From: Shewanella maritima
Lineage (GTDB): Bacteria; Pseudomonadota; Gammaproteobacteria; Enterobacterales; Shewanellaceae
DNA: 64,000 nt
Direction of reading: 5' to 3'
Assembly: GCF_004295345.1 (NCBI RefSeq)
Contig: NZ_CP036200.1
Coordinates: 3,130,001 to 3,194,000, forward strand
A program made the translations under genes and the position numbers. Below, one piece after another: positions 28,557 through 37,003 of the stretch. How positions within the stretch are numbered: position 1 is the stretch's first letter; every line of letters starts with the position of its first letter. The notes under the pieces are model-generated. The model was not told where the DNA came from. It did no database searches and worked only from the letters and a program-made list of their open reading frames with translations.

Positions 28557-28952
28557 ATGACAAATACAGCTCAACTGGCATTGGATAGACTGGCTATTGG
28601 TGTCTCAGCACTGTGCGCCGTGCATTGTGTCGCCACACCGATTCTACTGGTGCTGCTCCCATCTTTGTCTGCATTGCCAATTGCTGACCATCATTTCCAT
28701 GAAATGCTCGTTTGGGTAGTACTTCCAACTAGTGCAGTGGCGGTTACCTTAGGTTGTAAGCGCCATAAAGATACTAAAGTGTGGTTACTTGCATTAACAG
28801 GGTTGGCAGTCTTGATGGTGTCGGCTTTCTTTGGTCATGATTTTTTGGGCGAAGTCGGTGAAAAAATCGCGACTTTAATTGGCGCATTGATTGTCGCGCT
28901 GGCGCATTGGCGTAATTTTAAATTGTGCCGTAAAAAGCAATGCTGCGACTAA
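28557..28952 (+). CDS. MerC-domain membrane protein
   Basis: A 131-residue inner-membrane protein of the MerC family, known for mercuric ion uptake in mer operons but also widespread outside them. It has four hydrophobic segments and the N-terminal Cys-x3-Cys motif ALCAVHCVATPILLVLLP in the first helix, where MerC binds metal; the C-terminus ends in a cysteine pair (KQCCD). No merA, merR or merT lies nearby, so a mercury role is not supported by context. CAGGAAGTATC precedes the ATG. Confidence 0.82.
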   Translation: MTNTAQLALDRLAIGVSALCAVHCVATPILLVLLPSLSALPIADHHFHEMLVWVVLPTSAVAVTLGCKRHKDTKVWLLALTGLAVLMVSAFFGHDFLGEVGEKIATLIGALIVALAHWRNFKLCRKKQCCD

Positions 28953-28973
28953 TTCATTTTTGTTTGTTATCGT

Positions 28974-29005
28974 CAAAGCCCCGCAAGTAAGCGGGGCTTT
29001 GTTTT
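28974..29005 (+). terminator. Terminator after the MerC-like gene
   Basis: CAAAGCCCCGC (28974-28984) and GCGGGGCTTTG (28991-29001), an 11-bp perfect stem, followed by TTTT. Confidence 0.9.
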
Positions 29006-29046
29006 AGTTGGTTTACGCTCAGTTAAGTTCGTGCATCGGATGAGCG

Positions 29047-29445
29047 TTATGCCTTTATTTGTTCAAGTTTATTTTCGATCCATCGATTGGCTTGATTTAA
29101 ATCAGTAAACATCTGAATATTCTCGGCCTGCATAGATGGTGATTGATTTTTGAGAATCGTAGCCATGATCTTAGCGTTAAATACCACTGCTTTAGCGTGC
29201 ATATTGTTGTCTTCCATCCACACATTGTATTCATCTAATACTGCGTAAGCTTCTGGCGTACCCCCTAATACTCCGCGGTTGTCGGCTACAATGCCAAAAG
29301 GTTTGCCATTCAGTCGTTTTACCTGTTCCATGACAGCTTGGGTATAGGCGGTAGCCCCAGCTTCGTTATAAGAGCCTGTCATTTTTGTGCAGATTAAATT
29401 GCCTGTTACTTGAATGGTGAATTCGCCGTGAGCTGCTTCTGGCAT
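29047..29445 (-). CDS. STAS/SpoIIAA-like small protein, function unknown
   Basis: A 132-residue soluble protein without signal peptide or membrane segment. The alternation of a strand (FTIQVTGNLICTKMTGSY), a helix (TAYTQAVMEQVKRL), a strand (FGIVADNRGV), and a C-terminal helix (LNQANRWIENKLEQI) resembles the SpoIIAA-like/STAS fold of DUF3478-type proteins. I am not certain of the family. AGGTACCTTATG gives a plausible ribosome site. It is alone between two gaps. Confidence 0.7.
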   Translation of the reverse strand: MPEAAHGEFTIQVTGNLICTKMTGSYNEAGATAYTQAVMEQVKRLNGKPFGIVADNRGVLGGTPEAYAVLDEYNVWMEDNNMHAKAVVFNAKIMATILKNQSPSMQAENIQMFTDLNQANRWIENKLEQIKA

Positions 29446-29915
29446 AAGGTACCTCTACTGCTTGTTTGCTCTGTGCAACTGGGCACTATTTCTTTTAGTT
29501 TTTGCGTTATTTTGTATGTACAGCGCTTTGGCTAAAAAGCGATGACTGCTGTGATGGTCTTTTGGGTTTTCGTTTTATTTTTAGTGTGATTAATATTTTT
29601 ATCACAACTAAAGCGTTGTTGAAAATGCCTCTAATCAGACAGCAGCATCTTGTAGAAACATCAAGCTAGGTTTAGCCCAGATGTTAAGCGCTATTGGCAT
29701 TTCTTTACCCCAGATCCACGTTTGAAACTAATCCAGATTAGATGTGTTTCCTTTTAACTGCAGTAATGATTTTACTGTTACAGCTATTTGTATTCGAATT
29801 TTACGAATTAAAAGTGCGGTTTTATGCGCTTTTTATTCGCATTTGTGGTTGCTAATCTAATTTCATTGCAAATATTGAGCATGCCTACGTTGGCGCATGC
29901 GCAGGAGGAAGAGTG
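29446..29915. other. Non-coding gap between two divergent genes
   Basis: About 470 bp, AT-rich in the middle. It must hold the promoters of the STAS-like gene and of the pirin gene. I see no gene, terminator or repeat of significance apart from GCATGC-type palindromes near 29880. Confidence 0.5.
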
Positions 29916-30812
29916 ATGAAATTACTTGCTAAATTTTCAGCCCGAGCTGCGATGGATGGTGACGGCGTTAAAATTCGTCGTATTGCCGATTTTGGCAATA
30001 CACGCTTTGACCCGTACTTAATGATTGATGAGCTTAAATCAGATGACGAGTCGGACTATATGGCTGGGTTTCCACCGCATCCTCACCGCGGCATCGAAAC
30101 TTTTACCTACATTCGTAAAGGTGGTTTTGAGCATAAGGATCAACTTGGCAATGTTAAGCAAATCAAGGCGGGTGATGTGCAATGGATGAGCACTGGGCGT
30201 GGTGTCGTGCATTCTGAAATGCCCATTGCTGATAGTGACCATGGGCTACATGGTTTTCAAATTTGGTTGAATATGCCAGCCAAAGATAAGATGCGGGCGC
30301 CGCAGTACCGCGACTCAAGTGAGCAACAAGCGAAAGTTTTGACCAATAAAAATGGGGCAAGTTTAACGCCGCTGGCGGGAGATTGGCGCTTTGCAGACCA
30401 ACCTGAATCAACAGTGTCAGCCATCATTAGCCAAAGTGGCTACGACGGGAAGTTAGCTGCACAGCTTGCAGGAAATGCGGCGATTGCCGATGTGAACTTA
30501 GCAGCGAATGCGAGCGCTAAATTGAACCTATCGCAGTATGGTGCTGTGAGTATTTATGTCTATAGCGGCGCAGTTATCGCAACTTATCAGGGCGTGCAAA
30601 CTCGTTTTACTGATGGTCAATTGTTGGTTGTCGATAGTGCAGAGTTAGTTGAGCTAGTTGCCGCCGACGATGGCGCTGGGATGCTGGTGCTTGCCGGTGA
30701 TCCCATCAATGAGAATATTGTGCACATGGGGCCGTTTGTGATGAATACTCAGCAACAGATTCAGCAAGCGATTGCCGATTATGAGTCTGGCAAGTTTGGA
30801 ACTATTGATTAA
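29916..30812 (+). CDS. Pirin family protein
   Basis: AGGAGG seven bases before the ATG at 29916 fixes the start. The 298-residue protein is a bicupin of the pirin family: metal-binding PPHPHRGIETFTYI (about 55-68), the GFEHKDQLGN segment and VQWMSTGRGVVHSEMP near 88-103, which supply the three His and one Glu ligands. Some bacterial pirins are quercetin 2,3-dioxygenases, others regulate pyruvate dehydrogenase; which applies cannot be told. The gene is alone. Confidence 0.93.
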   Translation: MKLLAKFSARAAMDGDGVKIRRIADFGNTRFDPYLMIDELKSDDESDYMAGFPPHPHRGIETFTYIRKGGFEHKDQLGNVKQIKAGDVQWMSTGRGVVHSEMPIADSDHGLHGFQIWLNMPAKDKMRAPQYRDSSEQQAKVLTNKNGASLTPLAGDWRFADQPESTVSAIISQSGYDGKLAAQLAGNAAIADVNLAANASAKLNLSQYGAVSIYVYSGAVIATYQGVQTRFTDGQLLVVDSAELVELVAADDGAGMLVLAGDPINENIVHMGPFVMNTQQQIQQAIADYESGKFGTID

Positions 30813-30900
30813 TTGGATTAACTGGGTCAATTGTATTTACTAGATTAACTTAAACTTTATGATGTTGAGGGCAGATAACGCTTATCTGCCCACTTTCAGG

Positions 30901-31884
30901 TTAGTCTTCTTTTTCGAATAACTCCATTAACCCTAGCAAGGCGGCATATAAAACTGAGCCAACAGGCCACACTATCCAAGTGATACCCCAGTTCATTGTC
31001 CATAAGCTCCAACCTAAATACACGGCGACTAAAAGAGGCCAGTAGAAGGCTGCTAGTTTTTCGGCGCGCTTAGCCCGCTTGCTCTTTTCTTTGTTAGCAA
31101 AACTTTCTTTAAGAATATTATTGTAGGCATCAAATGTTGCTGAAGCAGGTGATACAACGAATATGCCTGTTGATATCATGATCATAAGTACTACCATTAG
31201 CATTAAAATGGTGTCGGATTGGCAGTTGAGAATAGCGCCCAACATTAACGGCACAAAGCTAATGATAAATAGAAATATACCTATAGATAATCTGCGGTTG
31301 TAAGCGGGTTTGTAGCTTTCTAACTTTTCTTGAAACACGCTGTGTACGCCGTAAGATAACTCAAATTTCTCGTTGTCGATTAACTCAATATCCTTATCAA
31401 ATTGATTGGTTTTAAGGAAAAAACTCACAGCGATTGAGACTAAAACTAAAATAGCCACCACGCCTGCTGCTGCCGCAATATCACCGGTCATGCCCATGCG
31501 GCCCGTCTCAGCCATTGCCAAGAAAAAAAACAGCGGCACAACAGAGCAAACACATAATATGGCGCCTTTAGTGTTGATGTTCGCTACCTCAATTTTGCTT
31601 GCCACGTATCTCGTCGCTTCTTCAATTGTTACTTGATGAAGGTTGGCATCCTGATGGCTACTTTGTGAGCTTGGCTCAAAGGTGTCGTGTTCATCTTTTA
31701 GTAGAAAGTCAGTTGATACCTCAAACAACTCTGCCAACATGATGATTCTGTTTAAGTCAGGAATGCTACTTGCACTCTCCCACTTGGAAACAGACTGTCT
31801 TGATACATTCACTTTTTCAGCTAACTCTTCTTGCGACCAGCCTAATTGCTTCCTTAGTTTGATTATTTTGTCCGCTAATATCAT
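30901..31884 (-). CDS. XRE-type regulator fused to a membrane domain
   Basis: A 327-residue protein with an N-terminal Cro/XRE helix-turn-helix (about 5-60: [20 protein letters not shown] with [11 protein letters not shown]) and a C-terminal membrane part with six hydrophobic segments (about 100-120, 135-155, 200-220, 227-248, 288-305 and 307-320). This type of DNA-binding protein anchored in the membrane is common, and its signal is usually unknown. A hydrophilic linker (60-95) separates the parts. It is transcribed leftward, opposite to its neighbours, with no obvious terminator. Confidence 0.85.
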   Translation of the reverse strand: MILADKIIKLRKQLGWSQEELAEKVNVSRQSVSKWESASSIPDLNRIIMLAELFEVSTDFLLKDEHDTFEPSSQSSHQDANLHQVTIEEATRYVASKIEVANINTKGAILCVCSVVPLFFFLAMAETGRMGMTGDIAAAAGVVAILVLVSIAVSFFLKTNQFDKDIELIDNEKFELSYGVHSVFQEKLESYKPAYNRRLSIGIFLFIISFVPLMLGAILNCQSDTILMLMVVLMIMISTGIFVVSPASATFDAYNNILKESFANKEKSKRAKRAEKLAAFYWPLLVAVYLGWSLWTMNWGITWIVWPVGSVLYAALLGLMELFEKED

Positions 31885-32072
31885 CTGTGATTATCCTTGG
31901 TCAGTAATGTAGCCATCACAATAGAAAAACGATTGGTTGCACACTAGCAAGCTCAGTTGGTTTTTTGTCAACCAGTGGTTGCGAATACCATAAGTTTATA
32001 AAAAATATCATGTTTTAATTATGTGGTAAGGTGTTTTTTCTGTCTTAATCGCGTGCTTTTGAGTTGTAGTTA

Positions 32073-32341
32073 TAAGGGCCTGCTGACCTTTCAAGATTAT
32101 TTTTGCAGCTGCTTGTTGGAAATTTATACAAGGCAACGACTTTGATGTGTGGTTGTTCCACATGATAAGTCGTTAACGCAGTAGAAATGACAACAAGCGC
32201 TGCCTGAAAGGTTCGTTTAAAAGCACTTTACTCTTTGTTGCGAGCGAATTTGTTTAGGTGACTAGACGTCATCGCTCGCGTCGCGATTAAAGTGCTTTTA
32301 ATTCGAACAAATTCTAATCAGCAAAGATCAACAGGCCCTAA
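32073..32341. repeat. MITE-like palindromic element with terminal inverted repeats
   Basis: About 269 bp. The left end (AAGGGCCTGCTGACCTTT) and the inverted right end (TAGGGCCTGTTGATCTTT) agree at 15 of 18 positions. Inside, two hairpins are nested: the left one closes with ACCTTTCA/TGAAAGGT and contains GCAGC-T-GCTTGTTG/CAACAAGCGCTGC and AACGACTT/AAGTCGTT; the right one contains AAAGCACTTTA/TAAAGTGCTTT and GCGAGCGA/TCGCTCGC. No coding frame of note lies inside. A non-autonomous mobile element or repeat of unknown mobility. Confidence 0.7.
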
Positions 32342-32567
32342 TGCTGAGCCTAATTATTACCTCAAACTTTCTTGTTAGAGTATCTAAACTTCAACCTAGC
32401 TTGCTTGGTTTTTAAACTTATATTCGCGCTTTTGTCAGAGGACTTTGCTTGCGCTCAATTATTGGCTTGCCAACAGTCAAACTGTTTTGCCGATTACGAA
32501 TTTAAGCTCAAGCCTCGGCATCAAAATCGGGCATTCATTGCTAAGACTTGTTACAATAGCAGTAGAC
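32342..32567. other. Gap between the palindromic element and the dbpA leader
   Basis: About 225 bp. An open frame at 32372-32635 is not convincing (no ribosome site, no recognisable domain). TACAAT at 32552-32557 could be a -10 box for dbpA, but no good -35 was seen. Confidence 0.4.
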
Positions 32568-32617
32568 GACCAAGGTTGGCGCTATCTAAGCCTAATTTGC
32601 CTTGGTCTTTTTGTTTT
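32568..32617 (+). terminator. Terminator-like hairpin in front of dbpA
   Basis: GACCAAGG (32568-32575) pairs with CCTTGGTC (32600-32607), with a smaller inner stem, followed by TTTTTGTTTTT on the plus strand. It ends 38 bp before the dbpA start, so it is either an attenuator in the leader or the terminator of a short upstream transcript. Confidence 0.55.
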
Positions 32618-32654
32618 TGCCTGATGGTAAAGTGAGTTTTGTTAAGGGGGATAT

Positions 32655-34058
32655 GTGAGTCAATCAACTAACCAAGCGGCGTCGAGTTCTTTTGCATCTT
32701 TGCAGCTAAAGCCGGATTTACTCGCCAACCTCGAAACGATGAACTTCACCCAGATGACCCAGATTCAGGCTGAGAGCTTGCCAGCTATTTTGTCGGGTAA
32801 AGATGTGATTGCTCAGGCCAAAACCGGTAGTGGAAAAACAGCGGCATTTGGCCTTGGGTTGCTGAACAAGCTCAATGTAAAACGCTTTCGTATTCAAACC
32901 ATTGTGTTGTGCCCGACTCGTGAGCTGGCCGATCAGGTCGCTAAAGAAATCCGCACACTAGCGCGTGGTACCCACAACGTGAAGGTGTTGACCTTATGTG
33001 GTGGTGTGCCAATGGGGCCGCAAATTGGCTCGCTTGAGCATGGCGCACATATTATTGTTGGTACCCCTGGGCGTATTGTTGACCATCTTGACAGCGGGCG
33101 TTTGAACCTAAATAACGTCAACATGTTGGTGCTTGATGAAGCCGACCGCATGTTAGAAATGGGTTTTCAAGATCATCTTGACCACATTATCGCCCAGATG
33201 CCGCAGCACCGACAGACGCTATTATTCAGCGCAACTTACCCTGAGCAGATTCAAACTATCGCTGAGCAAATTATGGTTAAGCCAACCATGGTTAAGGTTG
33301 AGACGACCCACGATGATGTCACCATTGAGCAGCAGTTCTTTGAGATGCAAGATGGGCAAAATCGGATTGAGGCGTTAGAGCTATTGCTGCTAGACAAGCA
33401 GCCTAGTAGCGCTGTGGTGTTCTGTAATACCAAGCGTGAAACTCAAAAAGTAGCAGACAGTCTAGCAGACAAAGGCTTTAGCGTTTTGGCGCTGCATGGT
33501 GATTTAGAGCAGCGCGATCGCGATAAAATGCTGCTGCAATTTGCCAACAAGAGTGCGCGTATTCTAGTGGCGACTGATGTTGCTGCCCGCGGTTTAGACA
33601 TTGATGAGCTAGATGCCGTGTTTAACTATCAAATTGCTTATGACACTGAAGTGCATATTCACCGCATTGGTCGTACGGGGCGCGCAGGTAGTACTGGCGT
33701 GGCGTACACCTTCTATAACCTAGAAGAAATGTACAAGATCACAGCCATTGAAGATGCCATGAAACTTGAGGTATCTCCAAAAGCGTTACCCGATATGAGC
33801 GTGTTAACTAAACAGCCGCTGCAGGCGGAAATGGTTACCATTCAAATTGACGGCGGTAAGAAGCACAAGCTGCGCCCAGGTGACATTGTTGGTTGTCTAA
33901 CGAATGGCAAAGAGATTGCGGGTAACCAGATTGGTAAGATTAAAGTGACCGATATTCGCTCGTACGTTGCAGTGCCACAAGCTTTGGCTAAAACCGCGCT
34001 CAATAAAATCACTAAAGGACGCCTTAAAAACCGCACCTTCCGCGCTTGGTTTGTTTAA
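32655..34058 (+). CDS. dbpA: ATP-dependent RNA helicase DbpA
   Basis: DbpA is a DEAD-box helicase that acts on 23S rRNA hairpin 92 during large-subunit assembly. The 467-residue product starts with GTG after AAGGGGG. Helicase motifs in order: Q motif FTQMTQIQ, AKTGSGKT (Walker A), PTRELADQV, GTPGR, DEAD, SAT, and HRIGRTGRAG. The C-terminal 75 residues (EMVTIQIDGGKKHKLRPGDI onward) form the DbpA-specific RNA-binding domain that selects hairpin 92. A palindromic element begins at the last base of the stop codon. Confidence 0.95.
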   Translation: MSQSTNQAASSSFASLQLKPDLLANLETMNFTQMTQIQAESLPAILSGKDVIAQAKTGSGKTAAFGLGLLNKLNVKRFRIQTIVLCPTRELADQVAKEIRTLARGTHNVKVLTLCGGVPMGPQIGSLEHGAHIIVGTPGRIVDHLDSGRLNLNNVNMLVLDEADRMLEMGFQDHLDHIIAQMPQHRQTLLFSATYPEQIQTIAEQIMVKPTMVKVETTHDDVTIEQQFFEMQDGQNRIEALELLLLDKQPSSAVVFCNTKRETQKVADSLADKGFSVLALHGDLEQRDRDKMLLQFANKSARILVATDVAARGLDIDELDAVFNYQIAYDTEVHIHRIGRTGRAGSTGVAYTFYNLEEMYKITAIEDAMKLEVSPKALPDMSVLTKQPLQAEMVTIQIDGGKKHKLRPGDIVGCLTNGKEIAGNQIGKIKVTDIRSYVAVPQALAKTALNKITKGRLKNRTFRAWFV

Positions 34059-34219
34059 TACCAATTAACACAAGTATGTGATCATTCTTACTGGTTAAAA
34101 TCGCTTATAACTTCGTTAGAAATTTTGTAGGTAGAGCAACTAGCTAGCTGCAATTTCAGCCTTGTTCTAAGCGATTTTTCCTGCGTAATCTCTGAACACT
34201 TATTTATCTCAATTGGTAT
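34058..34219. repeat. Second palindromic MITE-like element, abutting the dbpA stop
   Basis: About 162 bp bounded by ATACCAATT (34058-34066) and AATTGGTAT (34211-34219). Further matching arms lie inside: AAAATCGCTTA (34097-34107) against TAAGCGATTTT (34169-34179), and GAAATT/AATTTC near the centre. The stop codon of dbpA (34056-34058) contributes the first base. No frame codes inside. Confidence 0.7.
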
Positions 34220-34279
34220 AAAGCTGGTTAGCGTTAAGATTGTTCGCTTTAAAGGTTATTCGGGCCTGTGGCTTGTTTA

Positions 34280-34681
34280 TTAAGCATGGGCATACATTAG
34301 CCCTAGCTTGATTGCACTGAGCAGCGCAACATAGCAACCGATAGTGATTGAGCGGCGTCTTCGTTTAGTAAACACCTCTTTGATGACAACACTCGTTGAT
34401 TCAGCTGAGTGTTCAAGCAACTGGCTGCGCCATAGGAGCAGCCAGGATATCGATAGCTGATATTGCTGACCTTGGTAGCTAAAGTTAATCTTGCGCTTTG
34501 GAGCGAAGTAACTAAAGCTTCTCACTACAGTGACATGGCTATTGTCACTGATACTCCCTTCTTCACTGATTTTCGTATTTTCACCGACGTTTAGGGATAT
34601 CGCGCTGGTAAAGCGGTCATAACGAAATGACCACTTTTGATTGTTGATTATATGAACGGCGCTATCAAACCGGTTCCACAT
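34280..34681 (-). CDS. Hypothetical protein with C-terminal membrane span
   Basis: A 133-residue protein I do not recognise. It is rich in short beta-type stretches (WSFRYDRFTSAISLNV, then VVRSFSYFAPKRKINF) and ends in a basic patch (KRRRRS) followed by one membrane helix (about 113-130, ITIGCYVALLSAIKLGLMY). It lies 14 bp after the end of the gene upstream on the same strand and may be co-transcribed with it. No function is proposed. Confidence 0.6.
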   Translation of the reverse strand: MWNRFDSAVHIINNQKWSFRYDRFTSAISLNVGENTKISEEGSISDNSHVTVVRSFSYFAPKRKINFSYQGQQYQLSISWLLLWRSQLLEHSAESTSVVIKEVFTKRRRRSITIGCYVALLSAIKLGLMYAHA

Positions 34682-34695
34682 GATTTGCTTAGTCG

Positions 34696-35466
34696 TTACT
34701 CACCATCTTCACTTGAGTCTTGAGCGTCTTTGGCTTTGTACTCGGTCAGCATATAAATCAAGGTGCCTTGCTCAGAGCCTGCAAGATAAGACCAACTGCT
34801 AGTGCTGCGGTTTTCATTGAGGTTGCGAAAACCATTAGACACTTCCATCCAAGCTTGTGGGGCAAGCTCGAAGGCGCGAATTTCGCAGGTATTTTGTTTG
34901 CAGCTGATGCTATCGATTTGAATGTCGCCGCTTAGAGGGTGCTGGTTAATCGCTGCTAAAATTTGCTCTTCTTCAGTTGTAGCCCAATCTTCATTGCGCT
35001 CGCTTAGATGGTGTTTTTCGTAAGCTTTTACTATGTCGCCAGATTGACTGGCAATCACATTGGCAAATGGCTCAGGTGTCCATTGTTTTATGTTGTCTAT
35101 CGATAAGGTGTAAGGCTCATCTTTAAAGGGTGATTGCGCGCTGACGTCTCGCTCGCTAAACTGTTGGTTTTCCTCAACGGCAATTTCAACTTGCTGTTCT
35201 AACAATCCCATTGAAGATTGCATTGACGCGATTAGTTCATCTTTATCGGCAAGCTGTTTCTGCAGGGTAATGATTTGCTGTTGCAGCAGAGCAATACTTT
35301 GGGTTTGTAAACTGCTATCTGGCTTGTCATCAACCTCAGGAGCTATTGCTTGAATAGTGCCTGCTGGCGTGGTTTGTTTTAGTTGTGCTTTGCCTATTTG
35401 TAAGCCGACGAAAAGGCTGCCAAGCGCTAGGAACAGCCCGGTAATAAAAACGGTTGAGTGCTTCAT
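34696..35466 (-). CDS. Predicted membrane-anchored coiled-coil protein, unknown function
   Basis: The ATG at 35466 follows GGAAGC; the longer frame from 35535 has an N-terminus of ordinary hydrophilic character. The 256-residue product has one N-terminal membrane helix (about 6-25, VFITGLFLALGSLFVGLQIG), a coiled coil (about 50-100, LLQQQIITLQKQLADKDELI and following) and a C-terminal domain with two cysteines (ISCKQNTCEIRAFEL). The layout resembles envelope-facing scaffold proteins. I do not recognise a named family. Confidence 0.68.
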   Translation of the reverse strand: MKHSTVFITGLFLALGSLFVGLQIGKAQLKQTTPAGTIQAIAPEVDDKPDSSLQTQSIALLQQQIITLQKQLADKDELIASMQSSMGLLEQQVEIAVEENQQFSERDVSAQSPFKDEPYTLSIDNIKQWTPEPFANVIASQSGDIVKAYEKHHLSERNEDWATTEEEQILAAINQHPLSGDIQIDSISCKQNTCEIRAFELAPQAWMEVSNGFRNLNENRSTSSWSYLAGSEQGTLIYMLTEYKAKDAQDSSEDGE

Positions 35467-35679
35467 TTTGCTTCCATGTAATGTCATTCCAGTTGTTACT
35501 TTGCCGCAAAACATCAGTGCTTGCAATTTAGCCATTGAAATTAACTGCTGTCGCTATCTAGTGTTATCTGAGTTTGAAAACTAGCTTTAATTCAATAATT
35601 TGGTGAATTTAGCTTAATCTTATCTATGATTAAAATAACAACAATCTACAATCGTTAATTTAACCTGCAAAGGCGAACT

Positions 35680-36765
35680 ATGAATAAGCTTGCGCTATCC
35701 CATATAGATAAAGCTGTCGCCTGTTTGCGCGAGCAAAGCCATAGCGTTATTAAAAACGTGTTGGCTATGTCGAATGTGCCATCTACTCAGTTGCAACAAG
35801 CGATGGCAATGCTTGCCGCGCATGGGCGCATTGCATTTCATTTTCATCCTGACAGACTCGATAGCCGTGGGCTGACAGTGGCGCAAGGATTGTTGAAAGA
35901 CGGCATCTATAAAAGTCAGTTCGAAACCCATACCTCAAATGGGCATTTATCGCCTGAGCTTGGTGGTAGTCGCGATCATTGGGAGAACGAGCTGTTTGGT
36001 AACGCTTATTCTGGCATTAAACATCGGCCTAAATATGGCGCACTAGATCTCGGCTTAAGCAGCTTTGGACCCGCGCCTCGTTTTGGCAGTTGCTATTTAT
36101 TGTCTAAGCCTAAGCTGTTAAATAGCTGCAGTTTTTGCTATCTCGACTCTTATCGACTGCCAAAAGAAAGGGGTACCCTCAATTGCTTTGATGCCGTGCT
36201 TGCTGCGCTTTTAAGTGAAACCTTTGAGCGTCAATCTGCCATAGGTAAAGACCCATTAACACCAGCGCAGTTAATTGAGCATTTATGTAATCTTGATAAA
36301 CGCAGTGAGCTAACAGGCATCAAAGGCGGTGGCAGTAACCTAGACCATTACATCGAGGCGCAGGTGCATGCGGATGTCACTCTGGAGCGGGATATTGATT
36401 TACTGGTTGTCGACCCAAGCTACCAAGGCACATCAATTGGTGAGCAGCTAGCAACCGTTGCAAGAGTGTATCAACTTGAGCTGACTTACCACAGCGGCTA
36501 TCGAATGGCGCTTGCAGACGTGCCGGTTGATTTTCGCGGCCCAGATATGCCTCAAGTTGCCACGTACTGCTTAGGTTTAGAGGAGCTTAAGAGTGAAGAG
36601 CTTAATGACGATGAGCGGCAAATACTCACACCATATAAGCTTGGTCAGTCTTCACTTCAATGTGAGCAGCATCTTCCTGCCTGGCAAGAGCGCACCGCAC
36701 ACAGGCAGCAACAACAAAACCTCAAACTACTCTGGCACGTGCTGGTCAAATTTGGGTCAGAGTAA
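35680..36765 (+). CDS. DUF3626-domain protein
   Basis: A 361-residue protein assigned from memory to DUF3626. Landmarks: FHFHPDRLDSRGLTVAQGLL at 53-72, KSQFETHTSNGHLS, a glycine-rich ENELFGNAYSGIKHRPKYGA stretch and an SCSFCYLDS motif with two cysteines. No signal peptide or membrane helix. The function is unknown; the H-rich opening and FHFHPDR/RPKYGAL motifs are reminiscent of ADP-ribosyltransferase folds, which is speculation. TGCAAAGGCGAACT precedes the ATG. It is alone between gaps and looks like an accessory gene. Confidence 0.8.
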   Translation: MNKLALSHIDKAVACLREQSHSVIKNVLAMSNVPSTQLQQAMAMLAAHGRIAFHFHPDRLDSRGLTVAQGLLKDGIYKSQFETHTSNGHLSPELGGSRDHWENELFGNAYSGIKHRPKYGALDLGLSSFGPAPRFGSCYLLSKPKLLNSCSFCYLDSYRLPKERGTLNCFDAVLAALLSETFERQSAIGKDPLTPAQLIEHLCNLDKRSELTGIKGGGSNLDHYIEAQVHADVTLERDIDLLVVDPSYQGTSIGEQLATVARVYQLELTYHSGYRMALADVPVDFRGPDMPQVATYCLGLEELKSEELNDDERQILTPYKLGQSSLQCEQHLPAWQERTAHRQQQQNLKLLWHVLVKFGSE

Positions 36766-36915
36766 ACACCTTTGAACTAGGAATTTATTAGGTGCAGACT
36801 CTTAATTTGGCGAGCGCTATAGTGTCGCTAGTTTAGCTTCACCTTAATTAAGGCTTAACTCGTATGTTGACTACCTGCTTACCTCTCACATTCAGCTAGT
36901 GTTTTATGTGAGTTA

Positions 36916-36945
36916 GTTAACACTTATGTGGTTTTTGGTGTTAAC
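36916..36945. promoter_or_regulatory. Inverted GTTAACAC pair upstream of cydD
   Basis: GTTAACAC (36916-36923) and GTGTTAAC (36938-36945) are perfect inverted copies with centres 22 bp apart, two helical turns, about 60-90 bp before the cydD start. The spacing suits a dimeric regulator; no specific regulator is identified. Confidence 0.4.
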
Positions 36946-37003
36946 CCAGCATAACTATTGCGATACTTGCGCGATAATCGCCCGCCTACTTATTTAGGAC
37001 GTT

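Noticed and set aside
29586..29610. TGTGAT and ATCACA half-sites as a CRP site
   Set aside because: The spacer is about ten bases, too long for the CRP pattern.
32372..32635. Open frame of 87 codons before dbpA
   Set aside because: No ribosome site, unusual composition, no recognisable domain, and it runs through the hairpin and T run upstream of dbpA.
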